Below are positions 1-9,873 of a stretch of DNA of 21,787 nucleotides, one piece after another. Source of the stretch: Monosiga brevicollis MX1 (lineage: Eukaryota > Opisthokonta > Choanoflagellata > Craspedida > Salpingoecidae); the NCBI RefSeq assembly GCF_000002865.3, contig NW_001865062.1, positions 642,281 to 664,067 on the forward strand. Reading direction: 5' to 3'. How positions within the stretch are numbered: position 1 is the first letter of the stretch; the number at the start of each line of letters is the position of its first letter. The position numbers were made by a program, and so were the translations under genes. The notes beneath the pieces are model-generated. The model saw nothing but the letters and a program-made list of their open reading frames with translations. It had not been told where the DNA came from and did no database searches.

Positions 1-52
1 ATAATTGCGACGGCGCCGCATCCAACTGCCTCGTTGGCATTGGCTCGGCACC

Positions 53-631
53 ATGGCCTCGACTGGGACAACGCGGTTTCATGTCAGGATGGCTCTGGCC
101 TGTGGACTGGTGCTGGGCCTCTTGGGCCTGGTCGATGGATTGGGCAAAGCATCTTCGGACGATTGCCCCACCATGATGTGGGACAACAAGACCCGAGGGA
201 TCTACGATATGACGGGACGCACGCTCGAAGAGGGCTGTGCCAAGGTTGGCTGTGGCTACTACTCAAACATGACCGAGGATGAGGCCTACTGCATTCAGAT
301 GGTCATGGGACGCTGGCAGTACACACTCGCGACCTGGAACAGCACCGCCTGCGAGCAGCTGGTTGGGTATGGCTACAACGAACTGCTTGTGCCCGTCAGT
401 TGCAAGTCAGGTTTTGCTACCTGGGCCTGCAATTGCAATGTCGGCCCCTCAATCGGCTTTCGCTGCATCGACAACACCTGCCAACCCAGTTCCAATGGCC
501 TCTCTTACGGCGATTGCCTCAACCTTTGCACGCCCCAGCAAGGCTACATCTGCCGTGATAACGTCTGTGTCCTTTCCAGCGACACCAATGCTACCAAAAG
601 CCAATGTCAGGCCGCTTGTGGCTACACTTAG
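53..631 (+). CDS. Secreted cysteine-rich protein, unrecognised family
   Basis: Intronless frame of 192 residues. An in-frame TAA lies at 2-4, so the ATG at 53, in a strong context (caccATGg), is the first in-frame start; a second ATG at 89 would also keep the signal peptide. The N-terminus has basic residues followed by a hydrophobic core (ALACGLVLGLLGLV), a typical signal peptide, so the product should be secreted or surface-bound. The mature part is rich in cysteine and has four N-glycosylation sequons (NKT, NMT, NST, NAT). The C-terminal third holds two copies of a motif of about 30 residues, of the pattern aromatic-x-C-x-x-N-x-C followed about 12 residues later by C-x(3)-C. No transmembrane segment is seen after the signal peptide. 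I do not recognise the family. A binding or matrix role is conceivable but is not shown by the sequence. Confidence 0.72.
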   Translation: MASTGTTRFHVRMALACGLVLGLLGLVDGLGKASSDDCPTMMWDNKTRGIYDMTGRTLEEGCAKVGCGYYSNMTEDEAYCIQMVMGRWQYTLATWNSTACEQLVGYGYNELLVPVSCKSGFATWACNCNVGPSIGFRCIDNTCQPSSNGLSYGDCLNLCTPQQGYICRDNVCVLSSDTNATKSQCQAACGYT

Positions 632-700
632 GCAGCTTCGTTTCTTGGCTGGGGGACTTTGTCAATATTCTCTGTCGGCGCTTTTCGTACTGCCCCCGCC

Positions 701-719
701 TTTTTTTTTTTTTTTTTTT
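701..719. repeat. Oligo-T run (19 T)
   Basis: Nineteen consecutive T bases downstream of the secreted-protein stop codon. It could be the genomic mark of a poly(A)-primed insertion on the minus strand or simple slippage; no flanking duplication was found to decide. A similar T-rich stretch occurs at about 4732-4748, after the SMARCD stop. Confidence 0.9.
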
Positions 720-1485
720 GGATCTTTTTCCGTCCCTTTCTGGCTGCTGCGCAACCAGAGGACGAACCATACCCACTCACCAGGCTCATATTCACTTGCA
801 CGTTTGTTTGTTTTCCGATGGACAGCGGCGATGCAGCACTGCGTCGCTATTTCCTGACTGAATGTCCCGCATCTCATTTCCATTGCCGGACACTTCACGA
901 AGGCCTCTACCGCTCCTGTTGATATCGTCTGCGAGTCCCTTTTTGTTCTTAGATGACGTGCCTCTCCACCGTTTCACCCTTGTGCCATTTAGTCGGGAGG
1001 AGCGCATTGCCGTGTGCCATGCCCGCCCGTGAACCATCAGACACGACCCCGTCCTTCGATTCGCCTTGCCCTTTGATCGTTTCTTGTTGCATTGATTGCA
1101 TTGACGTGTGAATTAAATGATGAACAGATGATGCGACAACAAAGTCTCCCCCAAAGTCTACCCATCTTTCTGCTGCTCTCCATTGAGGCAGCCAACGGCT
1201 CTCAACTGCCAAGCGCACCCTTGGCTGGTGTCCCCATCACCTCAGCTCTACTTTAGCCATGGCCCGGAGAATTGGTATTGCCTCGAACCATGTCAAAATT
1301 GGCACGTCAAAGAAGTAGCAAAGACCTGACTTTACATAGCCACACGGCCGGAAAGGGCATGGATCAGAAGAAAATGTGCACCGCCCATGGCACTCCACGC
1401 CGTCTGCACGCAACAATGTCAGAGGGTGACGAGATAGATGAGAGAGAATACGAAGAGGAGCGCCTTGTGTTGTGTTGTGTTGTTG

Positions 1486-1487
<2 letters not shown>

Positions 1488-1557
<70 letters not shown>
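1488..1557. repeat. (GT)35 microsatellite
   Basis: A perfect GT dinucleotide array of 70 bases, preceded by degenerate TTG/TGTTG units (1465-1487) that look like the decayed edge of the same array. Long perfect arrays of this kind are usually length-polymorphic and can adopt left-handed DNA. Confidence 0.97.
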
Positions 1558-1558
<1 letters not shown>

Positions 1559-1913
1559 ACCCCTCCCTGCTCACACCCTCCGCCCCGCCCCGCGCGCTCC
1601 CCTTCGATACCTCGCCATGGCCTCGTGTACCCGTGTCCCCATATGTGCCATCATACGAACGGATCGCCGGAGGATTTTTTCTGACATCTCCTTTCCAGTT
1701 GTTGTCAGACTCTTTTGCTACCCAATGTTGTTGCAGCTCGAGTATCAGTTGGTAGCACTGTGTCTTTCCTTTGTGTGTGTGTGTGAGTCTCTTGAGTCTC
1801 TTTCGGGTCTCGCTCGAGTCTCTCAGTCTCTTTCGTTTTTGCCGTTACGCGAACTAGAGAGAGGTGGTGGCGATTGACTCTCTCTCAGGGCACACTCAGC
1901 TCAGACTCGGCTG

Positions 1914-1916
<3 letters not shown>

Positions 1917-1956
<40 letters not shown>
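1917..1956. repeat. (GT)20 microsatellite
   Basis: A perfect GT array of 40 bases, followed by GCGC and a short run of ACACAC, so the edge has inverted dinucleotide phase. It lies about 300 bases upstream of the SMARCD start codon. Confidence 0.97.
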
Positions 1957-1960
<4 letters not shown>

Positions 1961-2256
1961 ATACACACACCCCCTTGGTGCTGGAACGATTGGCAGTGGG
2001 GTCGAGGTCAATTGGATTTTGAATCGACGACGGACCCCGGCGCGTTTGATTCCGTTTCTTTCATCGAGCAAGTGTCATACGACAGCCATTTCTTTGGAGC
2101 TGAGCTGCGCTCGTTGGGGTGACACATCCCGAGTAGTGGCTTGTGCTCTGGCTGTTCAAGGCACAACACGTGTCCAACAGCTGGGAATTGCCCTGGCAAC
2201 CCCCTCCCCTTGTTTTTTTTTGAAGGTGTGAGCGCTGCTGGCGCCAGATTGCCATC

Positions 2257-4180
2257 ATGAGTTACGTCAAACGCAAAGTACGTTTTTGGAAACCCCCTAA
2301 CAGCGCACAGGTCTCGCGGCACTCGAGCTCGCTCGTCCTCCGCTCATCATGGTGGTGCGGCACGACTTGGACAGTCAGAAAACGGGCGTGGACGCCGAGT
2401 GCGTGCCAAGGCCGTCGAAGAGGTCGTGGACGATGAGGTCCGTTCTTTTCCGTCTTCCCCGCGTCGCTCGTGACCCCGACCGTTGGATCCGAGTTGACCA
2501 CCTGTGTGCCTCATCCGACTAGGTCAAAGCCTTGCTACCCGATTCCCTCCTCTTCAATCGTCTTGTCAATTTTGAACGGCGCTTGGATGCCGCCATCACC
2601 CGCAAGCGACTGGAAATTCAAGACGCACTCCGCCGACCACCCCGCACCAACGCGTACGCTCGCACACATCCTGCCCCCATCCTCGCGCCTCGTCACTTCA
2701 AGCAGATTGCCCTCTCAACAACGTTTTTCTTTTTCTTTTTCGCACTCGTGCTTTCCGTCGGCCCGTTTAGTACTCTACGCGTCACCGTGACACGCCTTTG
2801 GGAGCCCCATATGCCACCGGTGCTCGATGACCCCGAGGTAGAGGATCATTACTGTGCCTTGGCTGAATTTGCACATGTTACGGGACGACTTTTTAGGTCT
2901 CGCAGCCAGCTCATTTCAAACACTGACCCCTCGCGCCAGCTATGCAACTGGACTCTGCGCGTCGAAGGCGAAATTGTACCTACCAACACGGAAACAGCCG
3001 TGCGTTTCCGCATTCGTGTGTCTGCGACTCCGATACAACCCAATGCGTTTCTGTGCTCACGGCTTTCCTTACCTTTTGAACGGATACGGCCCACGGTCGT
3101 CTTGCGCAGCGCTTGTCCGAGCTGGCCTTTTCAGACCTTCTGCGCACAATGGTTGTGGACATTGAGTTTGAGGATGGCGCGCCACGCCAAACAACACAGT
3201 GGTCCCGAGCCCCCAGCAGCGTTGCCGCCAACGGATTTGAAATTCGCCGGACAGCTCGTCTCCCCAAACTGGCTACCCTACTGCTCGTGCAAAACGACCT
3301 CCCTCCTCGCTTCAAGTTGCCACCCATGCTTGCCAATATCTTGGGCCTATACGCCGACACCAAAGGCACCATCACCCATACGCTGTGGGCCTACATCATG
3401 CAGAACAAGCTGATAGATCCCAAAAAGGACGAGCTCATCACCTGTGATAAATACCTCAAACACGTGCGTCCCACGCCACTGCGGTTGCCACCGGAGCGAG
3501 ACAGTACAATGTTCCGCCAAAGGCTCACCTCACCCGTTTCTGCTCCCTCGCTGCCCGCTTTCTCCTTCCCCTCGTGTGTGCTTTTATCTTTTCTCGGTCT
3601 CATGACTGACACTCGTAGATCTTCTCCAAGGAAAAGCTCGCGGTTGAAGAGCTATCGATTGAGCTTGATCGCGTGCTACTGCCCGTCGATCCCATCCGTA
3701 TTCCCGTGACTTTTGCCCGGGACAAGCATACCGAAGTCCAGATCTTCGACGTCATCATCCCTTTGGTAGGTGCATTCGTCGTTCTTGCAGCTCGATTTCT
3801 GTCCGTGCCCCTCTTGTCTCCTTGTTTTCGAGCCCACGCTGATTCTGCCCTCATACTGGATGAAATTCCTGTCCTCTTGCAGAGTCTGGAGGCCATGGAT
3901 ACGACTTTTCTCCTGGCGCCGAGCACGCAGAAGCGCATTACCGAACTCAACATGACAGTGGAGGAGCACCTAGCCGCTCTGGACGAGTGCAGAAAGAAAC
4001 GTGACACGCTTCTAGCATTACATGAAGACCCACAGGTATGTCTGCAGTACCTACATGTTTTACCGATGCACAGAGCTTCTGGATGCGTCTCACCCGCTTG
4101 CTTCTGCGATCGCTTGCAGACTTACATTTTAAGCTGGGTGGCATCACAGCGGGAGGACGAAAAGGTGCGTCATTCTCACC

Positions 4181-4279
<99 letters not shown>

Positions 4280-4540
4280 CTCTTTTCTATTCCTCTCAGA
4301 GTCCACGTGTCTCACCAACCTTTGTGTGGCCTGCCTGCTTGCACGACTGGTGTGCCACAGCTACTGGAGGGAGGCCCCGGCCTTGTGGCACGATTGTCCC
4401 GCACGGAACGCTTCCAAGAGCCCTGGGTCGACGAAGCCATTGCCAGCTATTTTACCGAGCAGGCCAATGAAAAGCGCCACAACCTTGATGACCGCTATCG
4501 CGCCTTGCTGGCCGCGCACGATCAATCAGCTAGCTCATAG
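2257..4540 (+). CDS. SMARCD: SMARCD/BAF60 (SWP73) subunit of the SWI/SNF chromatin remodeller
   Basis: Ten exons give about 408 residues: 2257-2277, 2375-2437, 2523-2653, 2771-2837, 2910-2975, 3110-3463, 3619-3765, 3883-4035, 4120-4164, 4361-4540. All introns are GT-AG and phase 0 except the third (phase 2). Family landmarks follow in order: LLPDSLLFNRLVNFERRLD (like the animal VPESQAYMDLLAFERKLD), then RKRLEIQDALRRP, WTLRVEG, and the SWIB domain at about residues 180-250 (PPRFKLPPMLANILGL, LWAYIMQNKL, CDKYLKHIF). The C-terminal helices follow, with FLLAPSTQ, a DPQ motif and a final PWVDEAIASYF segment. In known complexes this subunit is a nuclear scaffold that links the remodeller to transcription factors. 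The protein is shorter than the human paralogs (about 515 residues) because the glycine/proline-rich N-terminus is missing. Exon 1 (seven codons) is the least certain part; the start was chosen because the resulting phase fits exon 2. Family assignment is firm, the exact paralog is not. Confidence 0.93.
4183..4278. repeat. (GT)48 microsatellite in the last SMARCD intron
   Basis: A perfect 96-base GT array fills half of the 196-nt intron 4165-4360. It starts 18 bases after the donor GTGCGT and lies about 80 bases upstream of the chosen acceptor (TGCCACAG). UG-rich RNA is a known target of splicing regulators such as CELF and TDP-43 type proteins, so repeat length could influence use of the last exon; that is inference. 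Confidence 0.97.
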
Positions 4541-5440
4541 AGCAAGTCCTGCCGACCGTGCAAGCTGACTTTGGTCCCAAGGCTGTCGGATTCCCGATGA
4601 CATGCGTTTGAAACGTTTGGGTTGCCTTCCCCGTTGCACGTCCTGCCTGTTCGTAATCAGTGGTGCATTGTCTTTGTCGACTGTGCCCAGTCCTTGACAT
4701 ATGAACCCTTTTGGGAACTCTCGTTCTTCCTCTTTTTTTTTTTTTTTTGTTTTTCTGTTGCTTATTCCTCTTTTCTAATTCACACCCAGATGCAAAGGCA
4801 AAAACAAGCCCTGCCCTGTGAATCTCTTTTGTCCCTGGCTCCTATCGGAGGCCTGCCTGCCGATTTACCTCCCCTTCATCGCTCCAAAGCACCCATCCCA
4901 GTCCACCACAGTCCGAGGTCACAGATGCCAGTCATCTGAACGAGCAAAAAAGTTGACACAACTGTAGTTGTTTCTATTCACAGACATTCTCTTCTGTCGA
5001 CTCACTCTCTCTGCATGACAACATTCATCACAACGCCGCTCTCAACAAGCTTGCTTCTTCAAGGGGAAATAGGGATAATTGATACACCATCTGAGCAAAC
5101 CTCTGCTCATACGCTCATGCCATCGACTATTCTCTTCCAGTGACCGCTCGAGCTTTGAGGCCGTCCGCTTCTCCCTCTCTCTCTCTCTCTTAGCGATTCG
5201 ACTCGAGCTGTTGGTGGTGATCCGCCGCCGGCTGTGCCGGAATCTGGCAGGGGGCCTTGGTGTGCTGTGGGTTGTGGTTTCTGGACGTGCATCAAGGCGG
5301 GTGCATTTCCTACCGACGACGCCGACGACGGAGGCGTGACCCGACCGAAAGGAAATTGGCTGAAGGGCGCACATTGATCTTCGTCACTAGGTTCCGAACT
5401 GACTGACCAACTAACTAACTGATCCGACTGACTGATCGCC
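4541..5440. other. Non-coding stretch between SMARCD and the LRCH-like gene
   Basis: Nine hundred bases with no supportable gene. Contents: the 3' flank of SMARCD with a T-rich run (4732-4748), a CT dinucleotide tract at about 5172-5191, a GACGACGCCGACGACGG stretch at about 5316-5333, and the tetranucleotide-like repeat just before the LRCH start. The last 300 bases probably contain the promoter and 5' UTR of the LRCH-like gene. No TATA box stands out. Confidence 0.6.
5397..5437. repeat. CTGA/CTAA tetranucleotide-like tract before the LRCH start
   Basis: About 40 bases made of ACTG, ACCA, ACTA and GACTGACT units ending three bases before the ATG at 5441. It lies in the presumed 5' UTR or core promoter. 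The copies are imperfect, so it could be a decayed tetranucleotide array or a loose set of binding sites; no function can be assigned. Confidence 0.7.
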
Positions 5441-8400
5441 ATGAGCACGACGGCACGGGTCAAGGAAAAGCTGGCCGCGGCCGGTGAAACAGGAGTCTTT
5501 GACCTTTCAGATGCCAAGCTTCACGCCTTTCCGAATCTAAGCAACCTTGATCTTGATGAACTTATCCACTATGAAGTCTTGGAAATCAGTGCGTACTCCG
5601 CCAGCCACCCGTGGTTGCCCATCGTTCCGATGCAGTCTGAGGCTGGGTCTTGTCTGGCGCGATCTGGCTTCTTGACTGGCGTTGGCGTGACATAGATTTG
5701 AGCAACAACAAACTGGTTCGCTTGCCGGACCTGTCCGACTTTGAAGAGTTGGAGGCTCTGGACTGTTCCCGCAATGCTCTCACTGATATCGAGAAAGTAG
5801 CGCGCATCACCTCCATCCTCACTCGCATCAACTTCAGGTGTGTCGCCTTGAACGTCAGGCACACATCGACTTGATTTGCCTATCCTAGCCTGCCCTGAAC
5901 CCTCCAGCTCGCCCCCTAACCCTTCATGCTTTGGCTGCTGCCGCACCACACCACGGCAGCCGTAACCATTTGGCTCAAATCCCCACCTCGCTATTTTCCA
6001 TGCCATTGCGGCACCTCTTCCTGAGCGGGAACAAGCTACAAGTCATTCCTCCGGAAATTGGCCTTTGCCACTCCCTTGTCGTGCTGGTGCGGCCATAGCT
6101 CATAAACTTATCCCAGCTTCTTGCTGCGGGCCCTTGTCCTGGACTCATACGCACCTCCACCATCGATAGGATCTGAGTAATAACCAGATTGATTTTCTTC
6201 CGGACCAGCTCGTCCAACTTGTCTCTCTGCGCGAGCTGAATTGTAGCCGAAACCGCATTGATACGCTGCCAGAGGGTAAGCTTACACTTCATCTTACCCG
6301 TTGCCCTTATCGGCGCCTTGTGCTGTTCCATCGTTGTTTTGCATCTGCTCTTACCCTGCTTTTGCTTCGCACCTTGACCCTTTTCGTTAGCCATGGGAGA
6401 CATGAAGCAGCTCACCAGTCTTGATATCTCAAACAACCATGTCATTGCGCTCCCACTTTCCATCCGCTGCCTAAAAGGCTTGCAAACTCTGAAATTGGAC
6501 AACAACCCACTCCAATGCCCACCCGCCGACGTATGGTTGTCCTGCTAGCTAGCCTGTGCCAGAAAGCGCAGATCCATCGTGCTTGGCCAAGCTTTGCACC
6601 GGCCCGGTCCATCGGGGCTCACGGCTTTTCAAACTTGAATCCTAGATTTGCTCACGCGGGCGTGTTCACGTGCTCAAATATCTCGACGATGAGCACGAGC
6701 GCCGCTCGAATGCCAGCACCGGCGCATCTCCGTCCCGGAGCTCGGTGCGCCACCCCTCTTTTTGCATCTCACCAACTGCTTTGTCCCAGATTGTCCATCG
6801 GTGTTTCACTGGACATGGTTGTCATGCCCCCGCTGCATTTCATAGACGCACCAGTCTACCACACCTGGTGGTGATGACGTGGCAGTGCTTTTGGAAGGTT
6901 CCCGGCACCCCTTTTTTGATCTTGACCCTGCCAACAGCCCCCCACCAGCCTCTAGTACAGGTGATGCTCAAGAGGCTGAACAGGCTCTCGAAATGCTTGA
7001 GAATGGCGCCAAAGCGGCCGAGTTTCGCGCAGCCGAATTGCGCGCTGTCCAAGAGCAGGAACGAGCGGAACAATTGCGACAGCAGGTCGAGGCCGAGCGA
7101 CGCGAGCTCGAGGCGCGACGCCTTGCTCAGAGCGAACTGGCTCAGGCACAACAAGCCGACATTGCTGAGCAAATGCGACGCTTTGAGGAACAGCGAAAAG
7201 AACTTCAAGCTGAGCGTGCGCGTCAGCAAAAGGAGGCAGCTGCACAGGCCGAAGCCATCGAGCAGCAGCGACGGCAGCTTGAGCGAGGTATGCGGCAACA
7301 TCTTTTGTGCATTTGCCTCAGTCTGTGGCACCACGTTGATGTACTTGGCTTATCTTTTTTTTTTTATAGAGCAAGAACGCCTGCGCCAAGTGGAAGCAGA
7401 GACGGCACGCCGACGCACAGAAGCCGAGAAGGCGCAGCAGGCGGCCTCTACCGCCCGACAACAGGCCGAAGCAGAGGCTGAGCGCCAACGTCAAGTGGCC
7501 CACCGTGAGGCACAGGAGCAAGCAGCCCGAGCTCAAGCCGCCCAAGAAGCCCAGGCGCAGCGTGAACGAGCCGAGCGTGAACGAGCCGAGCGTGAACGAG
7601 CCGAGCGTGAACGAGCTGAGCGTGAACGAGCTGAGCGTGAACGAGCTGAGCGTGAACGAGCCGAGCGTGAACGGGCTGAGCAGCTTGCGCAACAAAAGGC
7701 GGCCCGGGAGCAAGCAGTTCAAGAACAACAACAACAACAACAACAGACCGATCGTGCGCGCCGTGCACTCGCAGAGCAGAGCACAGGCGCGTCTCGAGAC
7801 AAATCCCGTCAGCGTGGCACGCCAAGCAATATTCGAGTCGAGAATACCACGGTACGCCTTCGACCTTCACAGCCAATAATATGAATCCCTTTCCCCTACT
7901 GGCCAGGGTGTCTTCTCATTCCTCTGTCTGACATGCACTGCAGAGCCGCACGTTGCCTGTACCCCGTACTGGCACAGGCGGGACAGCTCGTACCGCAGCA
8001 GGAGGAACAACAGCTGATGCGCGATCCAACCAAGCACGTTACACTCCCAGTATAACAGCATATCCAAGCCTTGTGCAGGGTGCAACAGGTAGCAAGGAGC
8101 TGCCGGTTCCGCGTCGTAAAAATAGCAGTCAGCCGTCGGTCGCGGCGGCGTCTGCTATCGGTAATGCCACAGCACCAACCTCGACACGACCCGTACAGGA
8201 AATGGCCGCCTCGCCTGCTCGAAGTGGCGTACAACCGCTGTCACGTAATATTGCTGCTACTCCCAAGTCTGCGCCTACGACCACGCCGCAGCGCAAAGAG
8301 CCCTTTACACCTAGTGGTCCTTCATATACGACTGTATCGAGTCGTGAGCTGGACATGCTGCGAGCTCGACGCCGAGCACGACTTGTCAAGTTGCATGAGC

Positions 8401-9214
8401 AAGACATGAAGGAAATGCGCAACAGTCCCGAGGCCCTCAACACGGTGGCCTTTGATTTGATGGAGGTCATGCACGAGGAGGATAACACAATTCAAGTTGG
8501 TGGCCAGGGCATCAAAAGCTTTTTGCTACGAAGTAAGAATTCTTGGTTCGCGCGAGCTGTTATCATGACAGTGTTTTGCGTTGATGGCGAGGCGACAAGC
8601 TTGGCTGATTTACGCACCATTTGTGTTTGCCATCTCTTGTCTCGACTCGCGTGTAGATCGTGTGGAGCGAGCTGGCAAAAACACTTTGCGGCGACTGGCG
8701 CGATTAGCCCTCCAAGAGGCTCTCTTGTACCATTTTGCGGTCGAGGTACGGTCGTGTGGGGCGAGAGCATCACGTATTAGGCTACCAGGCTTCCCTTCTT
8801 TGACGGTGCACGTTTTAGTGTGCGGAGCTATGCGCACTTTGTTGATGAACATGAATGGCGTGCACTTGCAATGTGCTTGCATAGGAGATGGAGACGACGT
8901 TGGGATTCTTGTTGCCGCGTTTGACGTGCCCCATGGACCTTCCGCATGTGCTATCGGATGGCGTGGTTCTGTGCCAGCTCATTAACCTGAAACGGCCGGA
9001 TAGCGTCCCAAAGGTGTACATGAATGAGAACGATGCTCTCAGTGGGGCGAATCTGAAGCTACGCAAGAATGTTGACGGCTTCCTCGAGGCCTGCCGGCGT
9101 CTTCAGCTGAACACGGTGTCTGACGTGAGCTCTTTGGATATCCTGCAGGAGAAAAACACGGACCGCGTCATCTCGCTCGTGCGCGAGATTCTCGCTCTCA
9201 ATGTGCATGTTTGA
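5441..9214 (+). CDS. LRCH: LRCH-like protein: leucine-rich repeats plus calponin-homology domain
   Basis: Eleven exons give about 897 residues: 5441-5588, 5696-5837, 5960-6086, 6170-6275, 6391-6530, 6646-6744, 6846-7287, 7370-7851, 7944-8532, 8657-8745, 8885-9214. Phases agree at every junction. The N-terminus matches the LRCH lead-in (KLAAAGETGVFDLSDAKLHA). Residues about 45-225 carry leucine-rich repeats (INLSNNKLVRLP, LFLSGNKLQVIPPEIG, LDLSNNQIDFLP, LKLDNNPLQCPPADIC), closed by the LRCH-specific GRVHVLKYL. Residues about 293-540 are a Glu/Arg/Ala/Gln coiled coil with a repeat-built core and seven glutamines. Residues 560-740 are Ser/Thr/Pro-rich. A calponin-homology domain ends the protein (about 776-893; LSDGVVLCQLIN, LRKNVDGFLEACRRL). 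Animal LRCH proteins act as cytoskeleton-linked regulators; LRCH1 binds DOCK8. A similar scaffold role is inferred. The long coiled coil is unlike the animal proteins I know. Confidence 0.93.
7561..7680 (+). repeat. Coding minisatellite: eight 15-bp units in LRCH exon 8
   Basis: Eight head-to-tail copies of CGTGAACGAGCCGAG, each coding Arg-Glu-Arg-Ala-Glu (residues about 466-505). Copies differ only at GCC/GCT and, in the last copy, CGA/CGG, all silent. The unit is five residues, not seven, so it extends a charged helix without keeping a heptad register. Near-identity at the DNA level suggests recent expansion and likely copy-number variation between strains. Confidence 0.97.
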
Positions 9215-9873
9215 GCCCTTTGCGTGTCCGAACGAGGGCCAAGCCCGAACCAAATTCAGCTCTTTCCACCTCTCCTCAACAAGAGCAGTTGTTTGGTTGC
9301 ATTTTATTTCACTTTAAGAGCCCCGGGGCTGCCATGCACATCTACGCACACGAGCTGTCTCTCCAACACCGGCCTCCCCTGTCTTCAGAAAGCCAAATTC
9401 CGTGTCACATGAAACTTTTCTGCGCATGTACTGAACCAATACCATGGGGAAGCACACACACGAGTCTATCGAAGAACAGTCACCGCGCACGACAGTGCTC
9501 ACGCAAACCGGCCCCAATTGTTGGGCAATCAAGTGGTTGTTCATTTCAAGAACAGATGATCTGCTTCCATTCATCTCATGTATGTGGTAGCTGTGCCGTT
9601 GCTCATGATCGCGATGACCCTCTTCACGCTCATCAACCCATCTCTCCAACCAATTCTCTCTCTGGTAGTTGTGCTTTTCCTTTGTGTCTTTGCTCTTTAT
9701 TTCTCTCTTTCTTGCTGTCTCTCTCTCTCTTTCACTGCTCTCGCTTCTCTCTTTCTTGTCATTTTGTCCCTCTATTTTCAACCTCTACACACATACTCTC
9801 TCTCTCTCTCACACACTCACACTCACACTCACTCTCACTCTCACTCTACTGTGTGACGTGACAGGGAGCCAAG
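9215..9873. other. Non-coding stretch between the LRCH-like gene and RPAP1
   Basis: About 660 bases holding the 3' flank of the LRCH-like gene and the promoter and 5' UTR region of RPAP1. From about 9650 it is strongly pyrimidine-rich on the plus strand. Frames crossing it are runs of Leu/Ser/Phe on the plus strand or Glu/Arg/Lys on the minus strand and come from base composition. No other feature is supported. Confidence 0.6.
9796..9849. repeat. (CT)n-(CACT)n tract just upstream of RPAP1
   Basis: A CT dinucleotide run passes into CACACTCACACT and CTCACT units, ending 24 bases before the RPAP1 ATG. It lies where the transcription start or 5' UTR should be. Pyrimidine-rich tracts near starts can act as initiator-like or GAGA-type elements, which would be inference here. 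Confidence 0.9.

Larger units (their letters stand above)
632..2256. other. Non-coding stretch between the secreted-protein gene and SMARCD
   Basis: About 1.6 kb in which I find no supportable gene on either strand. It begins with the 3' flank of the secreted-protein gene, including a 19-base T run at 701-719. An ATTAAA at about 1112 could be a polyadenylation signal, but nothing else supports it. Two GT arrays lie at 1488-1557 and 1917-1956. Between them, at about 1785-1840, a run of imperfect GAGTCTCTT units is seen. Frames that cross the GT arrays translate to alternating Val-Cys or His-Thr and are products of the repeat. A short frame starting at the ATG at 1259 closes after 19 codons. 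The promoter of the SMARCD gene is presumably in the last few hundred bases, but no TATA box stands out. Confidence 0.6.

Noticed and set aside
1237-1560. Minus-strand frame beginning with His-Thr repeats
   Set aside because: The N-terminal part is the translated AC array; the remainder shows no recognisable domain.
1272-1877. 201-codon plus-strand frame crossing the first GT array
   Set aside because: Its core is alternating Val-Cys from the dinucleotide repeat, the rest has no conserved motif, and no splice or start context supports it.
3947-4318. Minus-strand frame opposite the last SMARCD exons
   Set aside because: It is antisense to conserved SMARCD exons and is held open by the GT array.
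7318-7743. Minus-strand Leu/Ser-rich frame opposite the LRCH coiled coil
   Set aside because: It is the complement of the Glu/Arg-rich coding repeat, which keeps other frames open by composition.
9314-9781. 155-codon minus-strand frame rich in Glu, Arg and Lys
   Set aside because: It lies in the CT-rich belt upstream of RPAP1; the composition explains the open frame and no family motif is seen.
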